Shown: positions 38,701 to 47,370, counted from the first letter of the stretch. The stretch: 64,000 nucleotides of DNA from Cecembia rubra (GCF_003014575.1 NZ_PYGF01000006.1:62001-126000), one strand, 5' to 3'. Made by a program: numbers and translations. Notes: generated from the sequence alone by a model not told the origin.

Positions 38701-38892
38701 ATTCGGATTCCTTGGAGCCTTGTAACACAGGTAGGTGCAAGGGCATTATTTGGGGGAAGATCCAGAGAGGAAGTTGATCCGGATCAGGAAGATGCCATTA
38801 TTTTCAGAGACCAAAACCGCCGGGTAAGGTTCCTCAATATCAACATGCAGGGCAGGCCGGATAACTATCGGGTTTCATTGGGCAGAAGGTAG
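35770..38892 (+). CDS. AsmA-family envelope protein
   Basis: 1040 aa from the ATG at 35770, chosen because a single N-terminal transmembrane anchor (KKVIIALFALPFFLIGLTAA) follows directly; a frame from 35725 adds 15 residues. The rest is a long beta-rich periplasmic repeat (patterns such as VKSIRISEGHVDVVKYPNGDI, abridged, about 105) ending in an AsmA-2-like C-terminal region (about 890-1000). AsmA-like proteins are thought to bridge the periplasm and move phospholipids to the outer membrane. Monocistronic with a strong terminator. Confidence 0.8.
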   Translation: MKVWIKKVIIALFALPFFLIGLTAAVFALKQEAITQKAIDAANGQFLGKLTVENSRISVLSDFPYISIDLQGVAFYENKDKNTRPFYRAGDLYVGFNIWDILRGNYKVKSIRISEGHVDVVKYPNGDINLLLAKGIQSKKSEQEEIMEFDLAKLKINNFSISYEDLSDTMSYRIHLDNWKSSIRKRDGNFEFDLDGKLVFDLLRKGLPTFFFNKHIRLDLDLIYDLEKQILNLKPSSVMLGEALFEAKGKVDVLEEGIDLDLKLDGQKPDFNIIAAFLPDLVSQALKEYHNQGEVFFKGSVKGLIAEGHSPSMNFEFGCENAFFLRAENNRKVDDLRFYGFFTNGEEKSLKTSELRIQNFNARPDQGIFQGDLIIRNFEDPYVKVKLNADIDLGFVREFFRLDAFEGMSGQVLLSMDFDELVEIDASTADLARLKQSVQSELSLRDLNFSLKGYPYPVQEVNAYAMMQAGKITLRRLNFKIKDSDIELKGSLSDFPALFHRFSKPIDLNIEAKSKLLDLGQLLDNGNTEEKIHDLTLRFGFTAQADELFDFAYLPKGQFRIEDFHAKLENYPHTFHDFDVEVYVGEKELDVRKFKGEINDSDFLLKFKVQNYPKWFKDEREGASSIRGVFQSNKLKISDLMTYNGVDYLPESWRDEKISSLNFQGKLDLYFNDGLQSADFILEQLTGRMQMHPLKLEHFRGKVNWDKGYLSIKDFGGKMGASEFAFDLGLNMRDSVKTRNDYFHLRAAALDLDALLGFKGFEEDTNHAEAFNIFKIPFREMEFSADIKRLNYHFNWLEDIRAKARTNSNHFLHLDTLSLRVAKGSLGMKGYFNGSNPDEIYLHAALHAEKLDLDKLLFKLEHSGKDIMINDNLKGSISGNIEGRFLVYPDLTPIIDKSEAKLALTVYDGTLLNFAPFSALSDYFSDRNLNRVRFDTLSNTFELKEGALIIPRMNINSSLGFLEISGRQGLDMDMNYQIRIPWSLVTQVGARALFGGRSREEVDPDQEDAIIFRDQNRRVRFLNINMQGRPDNYRVSLGRR

Positions 38893-38898
38893 GTTTAG

Positions 38899-38949
38899 GA
38901 CCTTTGGGTGCGCCGCGGCTTACCCAAAGGTCTTTTTGATTTTTTTTCA
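38899..38949 (+). terminator. Terminator after the AsmA-like gene
   Basis: GACCTTTGGGT (38899-38909) pairs with ACCCAAAGGTC (38922-38932), followed by T-rich sequence. Confidence 0.9.
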
Positions 38950-39068
38950 ACATAATTCAAGAGTTGGGTTAAACACTTCATTTCTACCAATGACAAATAG
39001 TCATTTCTCGCGGCGATCGCTGCGACTGCGCTGCGCCCGCCACGTGAAACCTTTTGTCATTTTGTGAT

Positions 39069-39096
39069 CTGTAAATACTGAATTTTAAAATCTCAG
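39069..39096. repeat. 28-bp direct repeat, copy 1
   Basis: CTGTAAATACTGAATTTTAA followed by AATCTCAG; 27 of 28 bases match the copy at 39130-39157. Confidence 0.85.
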
Positions 39097-39129
39097 CGTG
39101 ATGCGATGCACTGGATATCATCCTCTTCT

Positions 39130-39157
39130 CTGTAAATGCTGAATTTTAAAATCTCAG
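39130..39157. repeat. 28-bp direct repeat, copy 2, overlapping the ThuA gene end
   Basis: Same as copy 1 with one A-to-G change. It supplies the stop codon of the ThuA-like gene, so copy 1 may be a tail duplication. Confidence 0.85.
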
Positions 39158-40134
39158 GAAGACCCCAAAGGCCGATCATCACAATCCACATCTCCGACCA
39201 CATATTGCAAACCGTTCAAAAAGAACCGGAGCAAGTCCGGGTTTTCAAAACTCTGGGCATTGTGGGAGGGGGAGCAATACATCACCTTGCCCTTGCCTTC
39301 TGATCTGATCCAGGCCAAAAAGGTTTTTCCTGTCTTGGCAGGCTGCCTTTGACCCCTGATTTCTTCATTGTTGAAATAAAGCAAGGGCCTGAAATCGATA
39401 TCTTCATAAGCGTTGCTGTAGAAGTAGGGTTCATCTATATGGTTGAAACCTTCTTTTGGAAAAACCTTTATAAGGGGATGTTCGGGATCTACCAGACGCA
39501 CTTGAATGGGCTGTTGGGGAGGATGGTAATCAAAACTTGCACCTACCAACCTGCTAAATGCCCTGGATTTGTTTTGGGTTGTAATTCCGCCATGGACCAC
39601 CATCAGTCCACCTCCATTTTGGACATATGCCAATAAATTATTTTCTAATTCCAGGGCCTTTTGCATTAAAATCAGGCTGTCAGTATCTGACTCAGCCCTA
39701 AGTTTATCCCAGAAAAGATTACGGTGTTTAGGTTTTGAACAAGTGTTATTAAGCACTACAGCACTGAATTTTTTTAAGTTTTCGGATTCAAACATCCTGA
39801 TGTCCTTGCTGTCCATGACTTCAAATGCCCCACTTTTTTCACTGATGATCCGAATCATTTCGGACGTATGGGGGATGACCCAATGTTCAAAACCGGTATG
39901 TAAGGAAAAAACCAAAATCCTTTTCTTTTCAGAAGCGGGAAAATCCGTTTTCTCCGGAGCCAAGCCATGAATTTTTTGTTTCCATGCATCATTGAAAGGG
40001 ATTACAGGTAAATCTTGGCAATAAGAGGGATGAACAGACCCGGTCAGAATGAGCATCAAAGTGGATATTATTCCAACCATCCTAAAATCGGAATTTTGCA
40101 TGGCAGCTTTCGATATTTTGTATAAATTGATCAA
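39154..40134 (-). CDS. ThuA-like (trehalose-utilisation) secreted protein
   Basis: 326 aa with an N-terminal signal (about 18-40, ending SYCQD). The ThuA glutamine-amidotransferase-like fold is visible: RILVFSLHTGFEHWVIPHTS (abridged, about 70), AVVLNNTCS (about 124), VQNGGGLMVVHGGI (about 172), VDPEHPLIKVFP and DEPYFY (about 235). ThuA domains accompany Gfo/Idh/MocA dehydrogenases in sugar clusters; a role in 3-keto-sugar conversion has been proposed for relatives. Divergent from the PmoA-like gene 25 bp away, so they likely share a control region. Confidence 0.8.
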   Translation of the reverse strand: MINLYKISKAAMQNSDFRMVGIISTLMLILTGSVHPSYCQDLPVIPFNDAWKQKIHGLAPEKTDFPASEKKRILVFSLHTGFEHWVIPHTSEMIRIISEKSGAFEVMDSKDIRMFESENLKKFSAVVLNNTCSKPKHRNLFWDKLRAESDTDSLILMQKALELENNLLAYVQNGGGLMVVHGGITTQNKSRAFSRLVGASFDYHPPQQPIQVRLVDPEHPLIKVFPKEGFNHIDEPYFYSNAYEDIDFRPLLYFNNEEIRGQRQPAKTGKTFLAWIRSEGKGKVMYCSPSHNAQSFENPDLLRFFLNGLQYVVGDVDCDDRPLGSS

Positions 40135-40159
40135 TCCAAACCAAATAACCTAATAACCA

Positions 40160-41131
40160 ATGATTTTCAAAAGACTTTTCTGTGGAATGGCATGGCTTAT
40201 AATATTGCCGGTTTTAGCTTTTGGCCAGGAAATCCAATTAAGGGAATCAGAAAAAGGGATAGATTTTGTATTTGAAGATAAGATCTTACTGAGGTATCAG
40301 ACAGCCATGGCTCCTGTTCCTGAGGGAGTAGATGCCCAATTCAGCAAATCTGGATTTATCCATCCGATTTATTCTCCATCAGGGCAGGAACTTACCCGGA
40401 TTCAGCCTCCTGATCATTATCACCACTATGGGGTATGGGGGCCTTGGACCAGGACATTGGTGGAGGGAAGGGAAGTGGATTTTTGGAATTTGGGAGATGG
40501 ACAGGGTCGAGTGGATTTTGATCGTCTCCTGGCTTCCAGGGAACATGCAGAATATGCTCAAATCGTAGCCAGGCAAAATCATATTGATCTATTAGCACCA
40601 AATGGACCACAAGTGGCCATTGAAGAAGATTTGGGAATCAGGGTTTGGAACGTGCAGGATAAGCGATATGCAGTGGATTATATTACTGAAATCTCAACGC
40701 CATTAAGCAGTCCGGTAGTATTAGATGCATATCGTTATGGTGGAGGAATTGGATTTAGGGCCACAGCCCGCTGGGGAACAGCTAACAGCCAAATAATGAC
40801 TTCAGGAGGTGATGACCGCAAAACAGCAGATGGGAGTTTTGCCAAATGGGTGATGGTGTATGGGGAGTCTGATGACCCTTCCGGCCAAAGCGGCATACTC
40901 TTTCTTAGCCATCCCAACAATAGAGCACATCCTGAGCCAATGAGGGTATGGCCAGAAGAGGATTATGATGGTGTAGGAAATGTATTTGTAGAATTCTGCC
41001 CTATCCGACATGAAGCATGGGAAATCCAACCCGGCAAGACTAATATACTCAAGTACAGAATGATTGTGTTTGACGGAAAATTATCAGCTGAAGAAGCGGA
41101 AGCCTACTGGATTGAATTTGCAAAATATTGA
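40160..41131 (+). CDS. PmoA-family (DUF6807) secreted protein
   Basis: 323 aa with a Sec signal (ends LAFGQ, 22). Signature FIHPIYSPSGQELTRIQPPDHYHHYGVWG (abridged, about 67-94) with the conserved DHxHHxG-type motif, and a C-terminal beta-sandwich. Annotated widely as methane oxygenase PmoA, but that name is misleading: these are sugar-cluster proteins in Bacteroidota and Planctomycetes with unknown activity. Lies 97 bp upstream of the Gfo/Idh gene on the same strand. Confidence 0.8.
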   Translation: MIFKRLFCGMAWLIILPVLAFGQEIQLRESEKGIDFVFEDKILLRYQTAMAPVPEGVDAQFSKSGFIHPIYSPSGQELTRIQPPDHYHHYGVWGPWTRTLVEGREVDFWNLGDGQGRVDFDRLLASREHAEYAQIVARQNHIDLLAPNGPQVAIEEDLGIRVWNVQDKRYAVDYITEISTPLSSPVVLDAYRYGGGIGFRATARWGTANSQIMTSGGDDRKTADGSFAKWVMVYGESDDPSGQSGILFLSHPNNRAHPEPMRVWPEEDYDGVGNVFVEFCPIRHEAWEIQPGKTNILKYRMIVFDGKLSAEEAEAYWIEFAKY

Positions 41132-41228
41132 AACCATTAAGCCCGAATTATGCATTAGGGTTCATAATAACTTGTGCGCCGTGGCGTAGAAATTCTAATG
41201 CATATTTCGGGTTAAACCTAAATAACCT

Positions 41229-42599
41229 ATGAAAAGAAGAGATTTTATCAAAACTACCGCTTTATCAGGTGCTGTATTGGGTTTTCCAACCATAGTACCT
41301 GCATCGGTATTTGGGAAAAATGCACCCAGCAATAAAATTCACGTAGGACAGATCGGTTGTGGCCGAATTGCAAGGGACCATGATTTACCAGGAACATGGA
41401 AACATGATGTAGCGAGGATTGTGGCGGTCTCCGATGTAGACAGTAAGAGGATGAGGGAAGGAAAAGAGTTGGTTGAGCGTTATTACCGCAATAAAATGGG
41501 TTCGGCTTACATGGATGTCAGGCAGTATGGAGATTATCGGGAAATGCTCCTGGATAAAGACATCGATGCTGTGATTATCAGTACGCCTGACCATTGGCAT
41601 TCCCAACCTGCCATGGAAGCTGCATTGGCAGGCAAACACATCTACCTGCAAAAGCCCACCTCACTCACCATCAAGGAAGGCAGGCAGTTGACAGATTTGG
41701 TGAAAAGAACCGGTGTGGTTGTGCAATTAGGTACCCAACAGCGCTCCAGCCCCCAGTTCAGGATAGCGGCGGAATTGGTACGTAATGGGAGAATTGGGAA
41801 ACTGCATACTGTTCGCATAGGGTTGCCAGGTGATCCTTCTGGACCGGAAGCAGTTCCTATGACTGTGCCTAAAAACCTGAATTTTGACATGTGGCTGGGC
41901 TCAACACAGGAATTGCCTTATTCTGAAATAGGCGTGCATCCCCAAGAAGGATATGACCGGCCGGGATGGTTGAGGCATGAAAACTATGGAGCAGGAATGA
42001 TTACCGGATGGGGACAGCATCATTTTGACTGTGCTGCCTGGGGTATGGATACCGAACTCACCGGGCCAAGCTATATTGAAGCAGTCGCAGAATTCCCCAG
42101 ATCGGGGTTTTGGAACGTGCATGGGGATTTTATGGTCAAAGCTGAATACAGCAATGGAATTACCATGTTGACCAGCGGGGGTTATCCCAATGGCATCCGG
42201 TATGAAGGTACCGAAGGTTGGATATGGGTTTCCCGCGGGGACTATGTCGTTTCTGCCAGTGATCCAGTGAGCAAAAGCGAAAGTGCCAAAGCACTGGATG
42301 CTTCCGATCCGAGAATATTGGAGTCGGTAATTGGCCCCAATGAGATACACTTATACAAGAGTGATGACCAGCATGGCAACTGGCTGGAATGTATCCAAAC
42401 TGGTAAGAAACCTATTTCCCCGATTGAAATTGGGCATCGCTCCTGTTCCGTTTGTCTGATCAGCCACGTGGCCATGAAAGTGGGAAGAAGATTGGAGTGG
42501 GATGTGGAAGCAGAAAGATTTGTCAATGATGATGAGGCCAATGCACATCTAAGCAGGCCCCAAAGAGCACCTTATGGAACAGATTATGTTAAAGTTTAA
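41229..42599 (+). CDS. Tat-exported Gfo/Idh/MocA-family dehydrogenase
   Basis: 456 aa. Twin-arginine signal MKRRDFIKTTALSG; Rossmann start HVGQIGCGRIARDHD (about 38); the EKP position reads QKP (IYLQKPTSLTIKEG, about 138), keeping the Lys. The C-terminal domain contains GWGQHHFDCAAWG (about 258). The upstream intergenic region reads as a single transcript with the PmoA-like gene. It overlaps the next gene by 14-26 bp. Probable periplasmic sugar oxidoreductase. Confidence 0.85.
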   Translation: MKRRDFIKTTALSGAVLGFPTIVPASVFGKNAPSNKIHVGQIGCGRIARDHDLPGTWKHDVARIVAVSDVDSKRMREGKELVERYYRNKMGSAYMDVRQYGDYREMLLDKDIDAVIISTPDHWHSQPAMEAALAGKHIYLQKPTSLTIKEGRQLTDLVKRTGVVVQLGTQQRSSPQFRIAAELVRNGRIGKLHTVRIGLPGDPSGPEAVPMTVPKNLNFDMWLGSTQELPYSEIGVHPQEGYDRPGWLRHENYGAGMITGWGQHHFDCAAWGMDTELTGPSYIEAVAEFPRSGFWNVHGDFMVKAEYSNGITMLTSGGYPNGIRYEGTEGWIWVSRGDYVVSASDPVSKSESAKALDASDPRILESVIGPNEIHLYKSDDQHGNWLECIQTGKKPISPIEIGHRSCSVCLISHVAMKVGRRLEWDVEAERFVNDDEANAHLSRPQRAPYGTDYVKV

Positions 42600-43980
42600 A
42601 AGCATCAAAGTTTGGGCAATTCAAATGTTGGGATTACTTGTTTTGCTCCTTTTAGCCAATTGCTCATCCCCAAAAAAAGACAGTATGGAGGAAAGTGACA
42701 AGGTGGTATTTATGAGTTTGGATCCTGGGCATTTTCATGCCGGATTGATCCATAAATCCATGTATCCCGGAGTGGATTCTACCGTGTATGTTTTTGCACC
42801 GGATGGGGATGAACTCAAGGATTTCCTTCAAAGACTTGAAGGGTATAATACAAGAAGTGACCATCCTACCGCCTGGAATGTGGAGGTTTATAAGACGCCC
42901 GATTATCTCAATCAGATGATCCGAAGGAAGCCCGGGAATGTGATGATGGTGGCCGGTAAAAACGACCAGAAAATAGATTATATCTTAGCCGCAATTCAAA
43001 ATGGAATACATGTCTATGCGGATAAACCTTTGGTGATTGATCAGGAGGGATTCGGGAAATTGCAGCAGGCATTTGCTTTGGCACAGGAGAAAGACCTCTT
43101 GCTTTATGACATCATGACCGAGCGTTTTGAGATCACTTCCATTTTACAAAAAGAGATGTCTCTGATTCCTGCAGTTTTTGGGACTTTGGTGGATGGAACA
43201 CTGGAGGAACCTGCGATTACCAAGGAAAGCGTACACCATTTTTTCAAATATGTTTCCGGACAGCCCCTGATCCGTCCGGATTGGTTTTTTGATGTGACCA
43301 AACAAGGAGAAGGCTTGGTTGATGTGACCACGCATTTGGTAGATCTGATCCAATGGGCAGCTTTTCCTGATCAGGTTTTGGACATGTCTGAGGTAGATAT
43401 GCTTGCTGCGAAAAGGTGGTCTACCCCTCTTTCGTCAGAAGAGTTTCAAAAAGTTACCGGAAAAGCAGATTTTCCGGAGTTTTTACACAAAGACCTTCAA
43501 GATGGGCAGCTTCAGGTCTATGGCAATGGAGAGATGCATTATACTTTACGGGGTAAGCATGCCAAGGTCAGCGTCATTTGGGATTTTCAGGCTCCAGAGG
43601 GAGGAGGAGATACCCACTACAGTGTGATGCGGGGCACCAAAGCCCATCTGATCATCCAACAGGGGGAAGCAGAGGCTTTCAAACCCACTTTATATGTGGA
43701 GTTATTGGAAGGGCAGGAAAGGGAATTGGAGGAAGCCATTCGTGTAAGCCTACAGGAAAAATACCCTAGGCTTGGCTTGGAGAAGTTGCCCGATGGAAAG
43801 TACCTGGTACAGATTCCCGATAGTTACCATGTAGGTCATGAGGCCCATTTTGCCCAAGTGACGGGAAGGTTTTTGGAATACTTCCAAAAAGGCAATATGC
43901 CCGATTGGGAAGTGCCCAATATGCTGGTGAAGTATTTTACTACTACAAAAGCTTTGGAACTGGCAAGGCAAAGTCCATGA
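42586..43980 (+). CDS. Gfo/Idh-like lipoprotein with putative oxidoreductase C-terminal domain
   Basis: 464 aa from the ATG at 42586; an ATG four codons upstream is possible. Lipobox LLLLANCSS (Cys about 26). The N-terminal Rossmann-like part begins FMSLDPGHFHAGLIHKS rather than with GxGxxG and keeps ADKPLVI (about 149) in place of EKP. The C-terminal region matches the domain annotated as putative oxidoreductase C-terminal. NAD binding may be altered or lost. Overlap with the preceding dehydrogenase gene implies coupled translation and a joint role. Confidence 0.75.
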   Translation: MLKFKSIKVWAIQMLGLLVLLLLANCSSPKKDSMEESDKVVFMSLDPGHFHAGLIHKSMYPGVDSTVYVFAPDGDELKDFLQRLEGYNTRSDHPTAWNVEVYKTPDYLNQMIRRKPGNVMMVAGKNDQKIDYILAAIQNGIHVYADKPLVIDQEGFGKLQQAFALAQEKDLLLYDIMTERFEITSILQKEMSLIPAVFGTLVDGTLEEPAITKESVHHFFKYVSGQPLIRPDWFFDVTKQGEGLVDVTTHLVDLIQWAAFPDQVLDMSEVDMLAAKRWSTPLSSEEFQKVTGKADFPEFLHKDLQDGQLQVYGNGEMHYTLRGKHAKVSVIWDFQAPEGGGDTHYSVMRGTKAHLIIQQGEAEAFKPTLYVELLEGQERELEEAIRVSLQEKYPRLGLEKLPDGKYLVQIPDSYHVGHEAHFAQVTGRFLEYFQKGNMPDWEVPNMLVKYFTTTKALELARQSP

Positions 43981-44434
43981 AAAGACCGGCTGGGTACCCG
44001 TGAAGTTTTTTACGAACCACCAAATAGACAAAAGGAACACAAAAGTTGGATTTATTTTAGAAGCGAGACGTCAGCTGTTCGGGATTTGTAATCCCGAACC
44101 CTGATACCATGTATTTTAGAATCGGTTTTTTTACCACATACTTCACAGTAGATCACTGCCAGTCCCGTAACCTGCTGTCACGCGGTTGCACCGCGGGACC
44201 ATTGAATATGGAGCTTTCAGCGCATTTTTTTAACCGCTAAGGACGCCAGAGTTTTCGCAAAGGACACAAGGAAAAGAGGTTCTACGTTGTCACGTGTTTC
44301 TGAACGCGGGACCAATGATCCCTGGGTTTCCGAATGCAGGAACCGAAAAACCAATCTCCTTTGTGTTTTTGAGCCTTTGTGGCCCATTATCCCGTCTTAA
44401 ATCTCTTATTACTTTAATTGGCCTATCTTTTCTT
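43981..44434. other. Intergenic region with decayed palindromic sequences
   Basis: 454 bp without a supported gene. GTTCGGGATT-TGT-AATCCCGAAC (44077-44099) is a perfect 10-bp inverted repeat. CGCGG/CCGCG pairs near 44195 and several GCGGGACCA-like words (44205, 44305) look like eroded intergenic repeat units, different from the 24-25 kb family. Confidence 0.5.
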
Positions 44435-45625
44435 CTATAGCGCTACTCCATTAAAAGGATTGAAGCGTCTTCTTCCTACCTGCATGCCAATGGCCCGGCA
44501 CACAGTTTTATCCCCGTATTTCACGTTGATCTTGTCCAGGGCCTGATACAGGCGGATCTGCTCTTCGGTGTCCTCAAAGAGATTGATCTGATAATTCCCA
44601 TGGACGAGGTGGCTGAAGCGTACGCCGATCAAGCGGATAAGCAGACGGCGTGTGTACAGCTTTTTGAACAGTTCTTTCACCGTTTTGATGAGTGTATGGT
44701 CCGCAGAGGTGTAGGGGATGCGCTGCTGTACCGTATGTGTGTCAAAGTCCGAATAGCGGATCTTCACACTTACACAAGCCGTGAGCTGCTGCTTTTGACG
44801 CAGTTTGCCGGCCAACTGCTCTGTCATGGCGATGAGGTTGGCCTCCAGCATCTTCACATCAATGGTGTCCTGCTCGAAGGTGTTTTCCGAAGAGATGGAC
44901 TTGGCCTCTGTGTAAGGGACCACAGGAGAGCGGTCGATTCCATTGGCTTTTTCCCAGATGCTCAATCCGTTTTTGCCAAAAGTAGCTTCCAGCAATTCTG
45001 AGGGCATAACCTGCAGGGTCTTGACTGTCTTTACGCCCATATTGTACAGGGTAAGGGAAGTCTTTTCTCCGATCATCGGGATTTTCCGCACAGAGAGGGG
45101 AGCAAGGAAGGGTTTTTCTGTTCCCCGGGTAACTTCTTTGTAATTATTGGGTTTGGCTTCTCCTGTGGCCACTTTGGATACAGTCTTATTTTCAGAAAGG
45201 CCCAGAGAAATGGGCAGGCCGCTTTCCTTCAGGATCTTTTCCCGCAGTTCTTTGGCCATCTTTAAGCAACCAAAAAACCTGTCCATACCGGTATAATCTA
45301 TGTAGAATTCATCGATAGAGGATTTTTCAAATAGGGGTACATCCTCCCGGATGATTTCCGTGATTTCATGGGATTTTTGGCTGTATTTCTCAAAATCCCC
45401 CCGGATGATCAAGGCTTCCGGGCAGAGCTGTCTTGCAGTCCGCATCGGCATGGCCGAGTGTACCCCAAATTTTCTCGCTTCATAGCTGCAGGAAGCCACC
45501 ACTCCCCGGTCTCCCGATCCCCCGATCAGGATGGGTTTACCATTCAACCTGCTGTCGTACAGCCGCTCCACCGACACAAAAAACGAATCCAGATCCATAT
45601 GGACTATACTTCTTCCACTGCTCAT
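44435..45625 (-). CDS. dinB: DNA polymerase IV-like Y-family translesion polymerase
   Basis: 396 aa. Palm motifs HMDLDSFFVSVE (metal Asp11 and Asp13) and SSIDEFYID (about 103), finger region KPILIGG and YEARKFGVHSAMP, helix-hairpin-helix in thumb (KIPMIGEKTS, about 182) and a little-finger domain to about 350. It copies damaged DNA with low fidelity. Divergent from an S24/LexA-like regulator with 99 bp between, the usual pairing in Bacteroidota SOS-like modules. Confidence 0.9.
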   Translation of the reverse strand: MSSGRSIVHMDLDSFFVSVERLYDSRLNGKPILIGGSGDRGVVASCSYEARKFGVHSAMPMRTARQLCPEALIIRGDFEKYSQKSHEITEIIREDVPLFEKSSIDEFYIDYTGMDRFFGCLKMAKELREKILKESGLPISLGLSENKTVSKVATGEAKPNNYKEVTRGTEKPFLAPLSVRKIPMIGEKTSLTLYNMGVKTVKTLQVMPSELLEATFGKNGLSIWEKANGIDRSPVVPYTEAKSISSENTFEQDTIDVKMLEANLIAMTEQLAGKLRQKQQLTACVSVKIRYSDFDTHTVQQRIPYTSADHTLIKTVKELFKKLYTRRLLIRLIGVRFSHLVHGNYQINLFEDTEEQIRLYQALDKINVKYGDKTVCRAIGMQVGRRRFNPFNGVAL

Positions 45626-45650
45626 TTTGTCAAATATTTTAACATTTTAC

Positions 45651-45683
45651 TGTTTATAATTTAAACAAATTTTTCTATATTTG
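45651..45683 (+). promoter_or_regulatory. Operator palindrome and promoter between dinB and the LexA-like gene
   Basis: TGTTTA-TAATT-TAAACA (45651-45667) is an inverted repeat with 6-bp arms. TATATTTG at 45676-45683 matches the -7 consensus TAnnTTTG for the rightward gene, and the palindrome lies where its -33 would be. A repressor bound there could block both directions. Inference from position and symmetry. Confidence 0.55.
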
Positions 45684-45724
45684 AAAAGGAAAATCACAAT
45701 GCACGACAGTAGCTGACAGAAAAA

Positions 45725-46420
45725 ATGTATCTCAACGCCAACATTAAATTTCTACGCAAGCAAAAAAGCCTGACCCAAGAGACCTTGGCCAATGCCTTAG
45801 GCATCAGCAGGTCCAAGCTGGCGGGGTATGAACTGAACATCAATCCGCCCTTGGAGATCATTTTGGAGATGGCGGATTATTTTGGGGTTTCGGTGGATAT
45901 CCTTTTGAGGAAGGATTTGGGCGCGCTTTCTGAATACAAACTCCGGCAGCTTTTGGAGACAGATCAGTTTCTCCGGGGTCGGAACCTCCGCATTCTCAGT
46001 ACCACAGTAGATGCAGAGGGTAAAGAGTTGATAGAGGTGGTGTCCCAGAAAGCCAAAGCGTCTTATCTGGCTGGCTTTTCGGATCCGGATTTTATAGAAG
46101 AGTTGCCCCGCTTTTCTCTGCCCTTTTTGCCTCAGGATAAGAAGCACCGGGTTTTTCAGGTGGATGGGGATTCCATGTTGCCTGTTCCTGAAGGCGCCTG
46201 GTTGGTCTGTGAGTATGTAGATGACTGGTTTTCTATCAAGGATGGGGAAAAATATGTCATCGTCACCGAGCAGGACGGGGTGACTTTTAAGATTGCCTAC
46301 AATCAGATCAGGGAAAAGGAGCGGATTTTGCTATGTTCCAGCAATCCCATTTATAAACCGTTCTATGTTTTGATTGCGGATGTAAGGGAAGTATGGAGGT
46401 ACAGGTTGATGATGGTGTGA
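45725..46420 (+). CDS. XRE-HTH/S24-peptidase LexA-like repressor
   Basis: 231 aa. Residues 6-60 form an XRE helix-turn-helix (LTQETLANALGISRSKLAGYE, abridged). The C-terminal S24 domain has catalytic Ser150 (GDSMLP) and Lys189 (GVTFKI). A candidate self-cleavage bond Ala116-Gly117 (YLAGFSD) lies 34 residues before the Ser, close to the spacing in LexA. All elements of damage-triggered self-cleavage are thus present. It probably represses dinB and itself. Confidence 0.85.
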   Translation: MYLNANIKFLRKQKSLTQETLANALGISRSKLAGYELNINPPLEIILEMADYFGVSVDILLRKDLGALSEYKLRQLLETDQFLRGRNLRILSTTVDAEGKELIEVVSQKAKASYLAGFSDPDFIEELPRFSLPFLPQDKKHRVFQVDGDSMLPVPEGAWLVCEYVDDWFSIKDGEKYVIVTEQDGVTFKIAYNQIREKERILLCSSNPIYKPFYVLIADVREVWRYRLMMV

Positions 46421-46775
46421 AGGAGAGGTTAGAGACGAGATGCGAGAGGTTAGAAACAAGACTCAAGACTCAAGAATAAGAGATTCGAATTAGAAGCACC
46501 AAGTACAATGTACTATGCACCAAGTGATTTCGATTGTGGGAGGACCGATCGTAAATAAATCAGCCCTTTGGCTGATTTGGGGAGAGCCTGTCCCGATTAA
46601 GTATCAAGTAAAACAAGGGTGTGGCATCGGAAGGCGGATTTCGGAAGTGATTTTGTCCTGAGCAGAAATAAAATCCTATTTCAAAGACAAAATCCATTTA
46701 AATCCGTTATACCTTGTAACACGCTTACGTTTAATTGACATATTGAATTATCCTCACCCTTAAAAGAGTAATGGC
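46421..46775. other. Intergenic region with a hairpin
   Basis: 355 bp with no supported gene. AAATCAGCC-CTTT-GGCTGATTT (46557-46578) is a perfect 9-bp stem without a T tract, so more likely a repeat element than a terminator. The remainder has low-complexity purine-rich sequence (GAGAGG/GAGAC near 46425-46460). Confidence 0.5.
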
Positions 46776-47261
46776 ATGAAAGAATTTGCAGTGATGGAAA
46801 CTCCATTGGGTAATGTACGGGCTGAGGCCTGGGATGGATACCTGGTCAGCTTACAGTTTACCGATGAGCCGGTTACAGAAACCTTTTTGGATGGCGTTTT
46901 GATGGACGTCAGGATACAGCTGGGGCTGTATTTTCAAGGAAAACAAGAAACGTTTGATATCCCGGTCGCCTTTGGTGGTACAGATTTTCAGCATCAAGTC
47001 TGGATGGAGGTCAACAAAGTGCCTTTCGGAGAGACGAGTACTTATGAGAAAGTTGCCCTCAACTTAGGAAATCCCAATGCCGTAAGGGCTGTTGGTACCG
47101 CTATTGGGGCCAATCCGATTTTGATCATGCTGCCCTGTCACCGCATTGTAGGAAAGCATGGCCAGCTGACAGGCTATGCCGGAGGCTTGTGGCGGAAATC
47201 CAAACTCCTTGAATTGGAGCAAAAGGATAAAGTGGGCAAACAGGTTAAATTGGAGTTTTGA
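46776..47261 (+). CDS. ogt: Methylated-DNA-protein-cysteine S-methyltransferase
   Basis: 161 aa. The active-site motif is intact: LPCHRIVG (acceptor Cys about 116) with the preceding helix NAVRAVGTAIGANPI and the following GYAGGLWRKSKLLELE. An N-terminal domain of about 75 residues is also present. It removes O6-alkyl groups from guanine in a single-turnover reaction. Close to dinB and the LexA-like gene, giving a DNA-repair neighbourhood. Confidence 0.92.
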   Translation: MKEFAVMETPLGNVRAEAWDGYLVSLQFTDEPVTETFLDGVLMDVRIQLGLYFQGKQETFDIPVAFGGTDFQHQVWMEVNKVPFGETSTYEKVALNLGNPNAVRAVGTAIGANPILIMLPCHRIVGKHGQLTGYAGGLWRKSKLLELEQKDKVGKQVKLEF

Positions 47262-47370
47262 TCTTTTTGCCCATGGGAAGGTAAAGTCACTTAACATCCC
47301 GTTTCCATTTTTTTCTCTGCCCAAAAGCCTTATTTTTGCGTAGCTTATTTGAAAATTAAACTTTAAAAAT

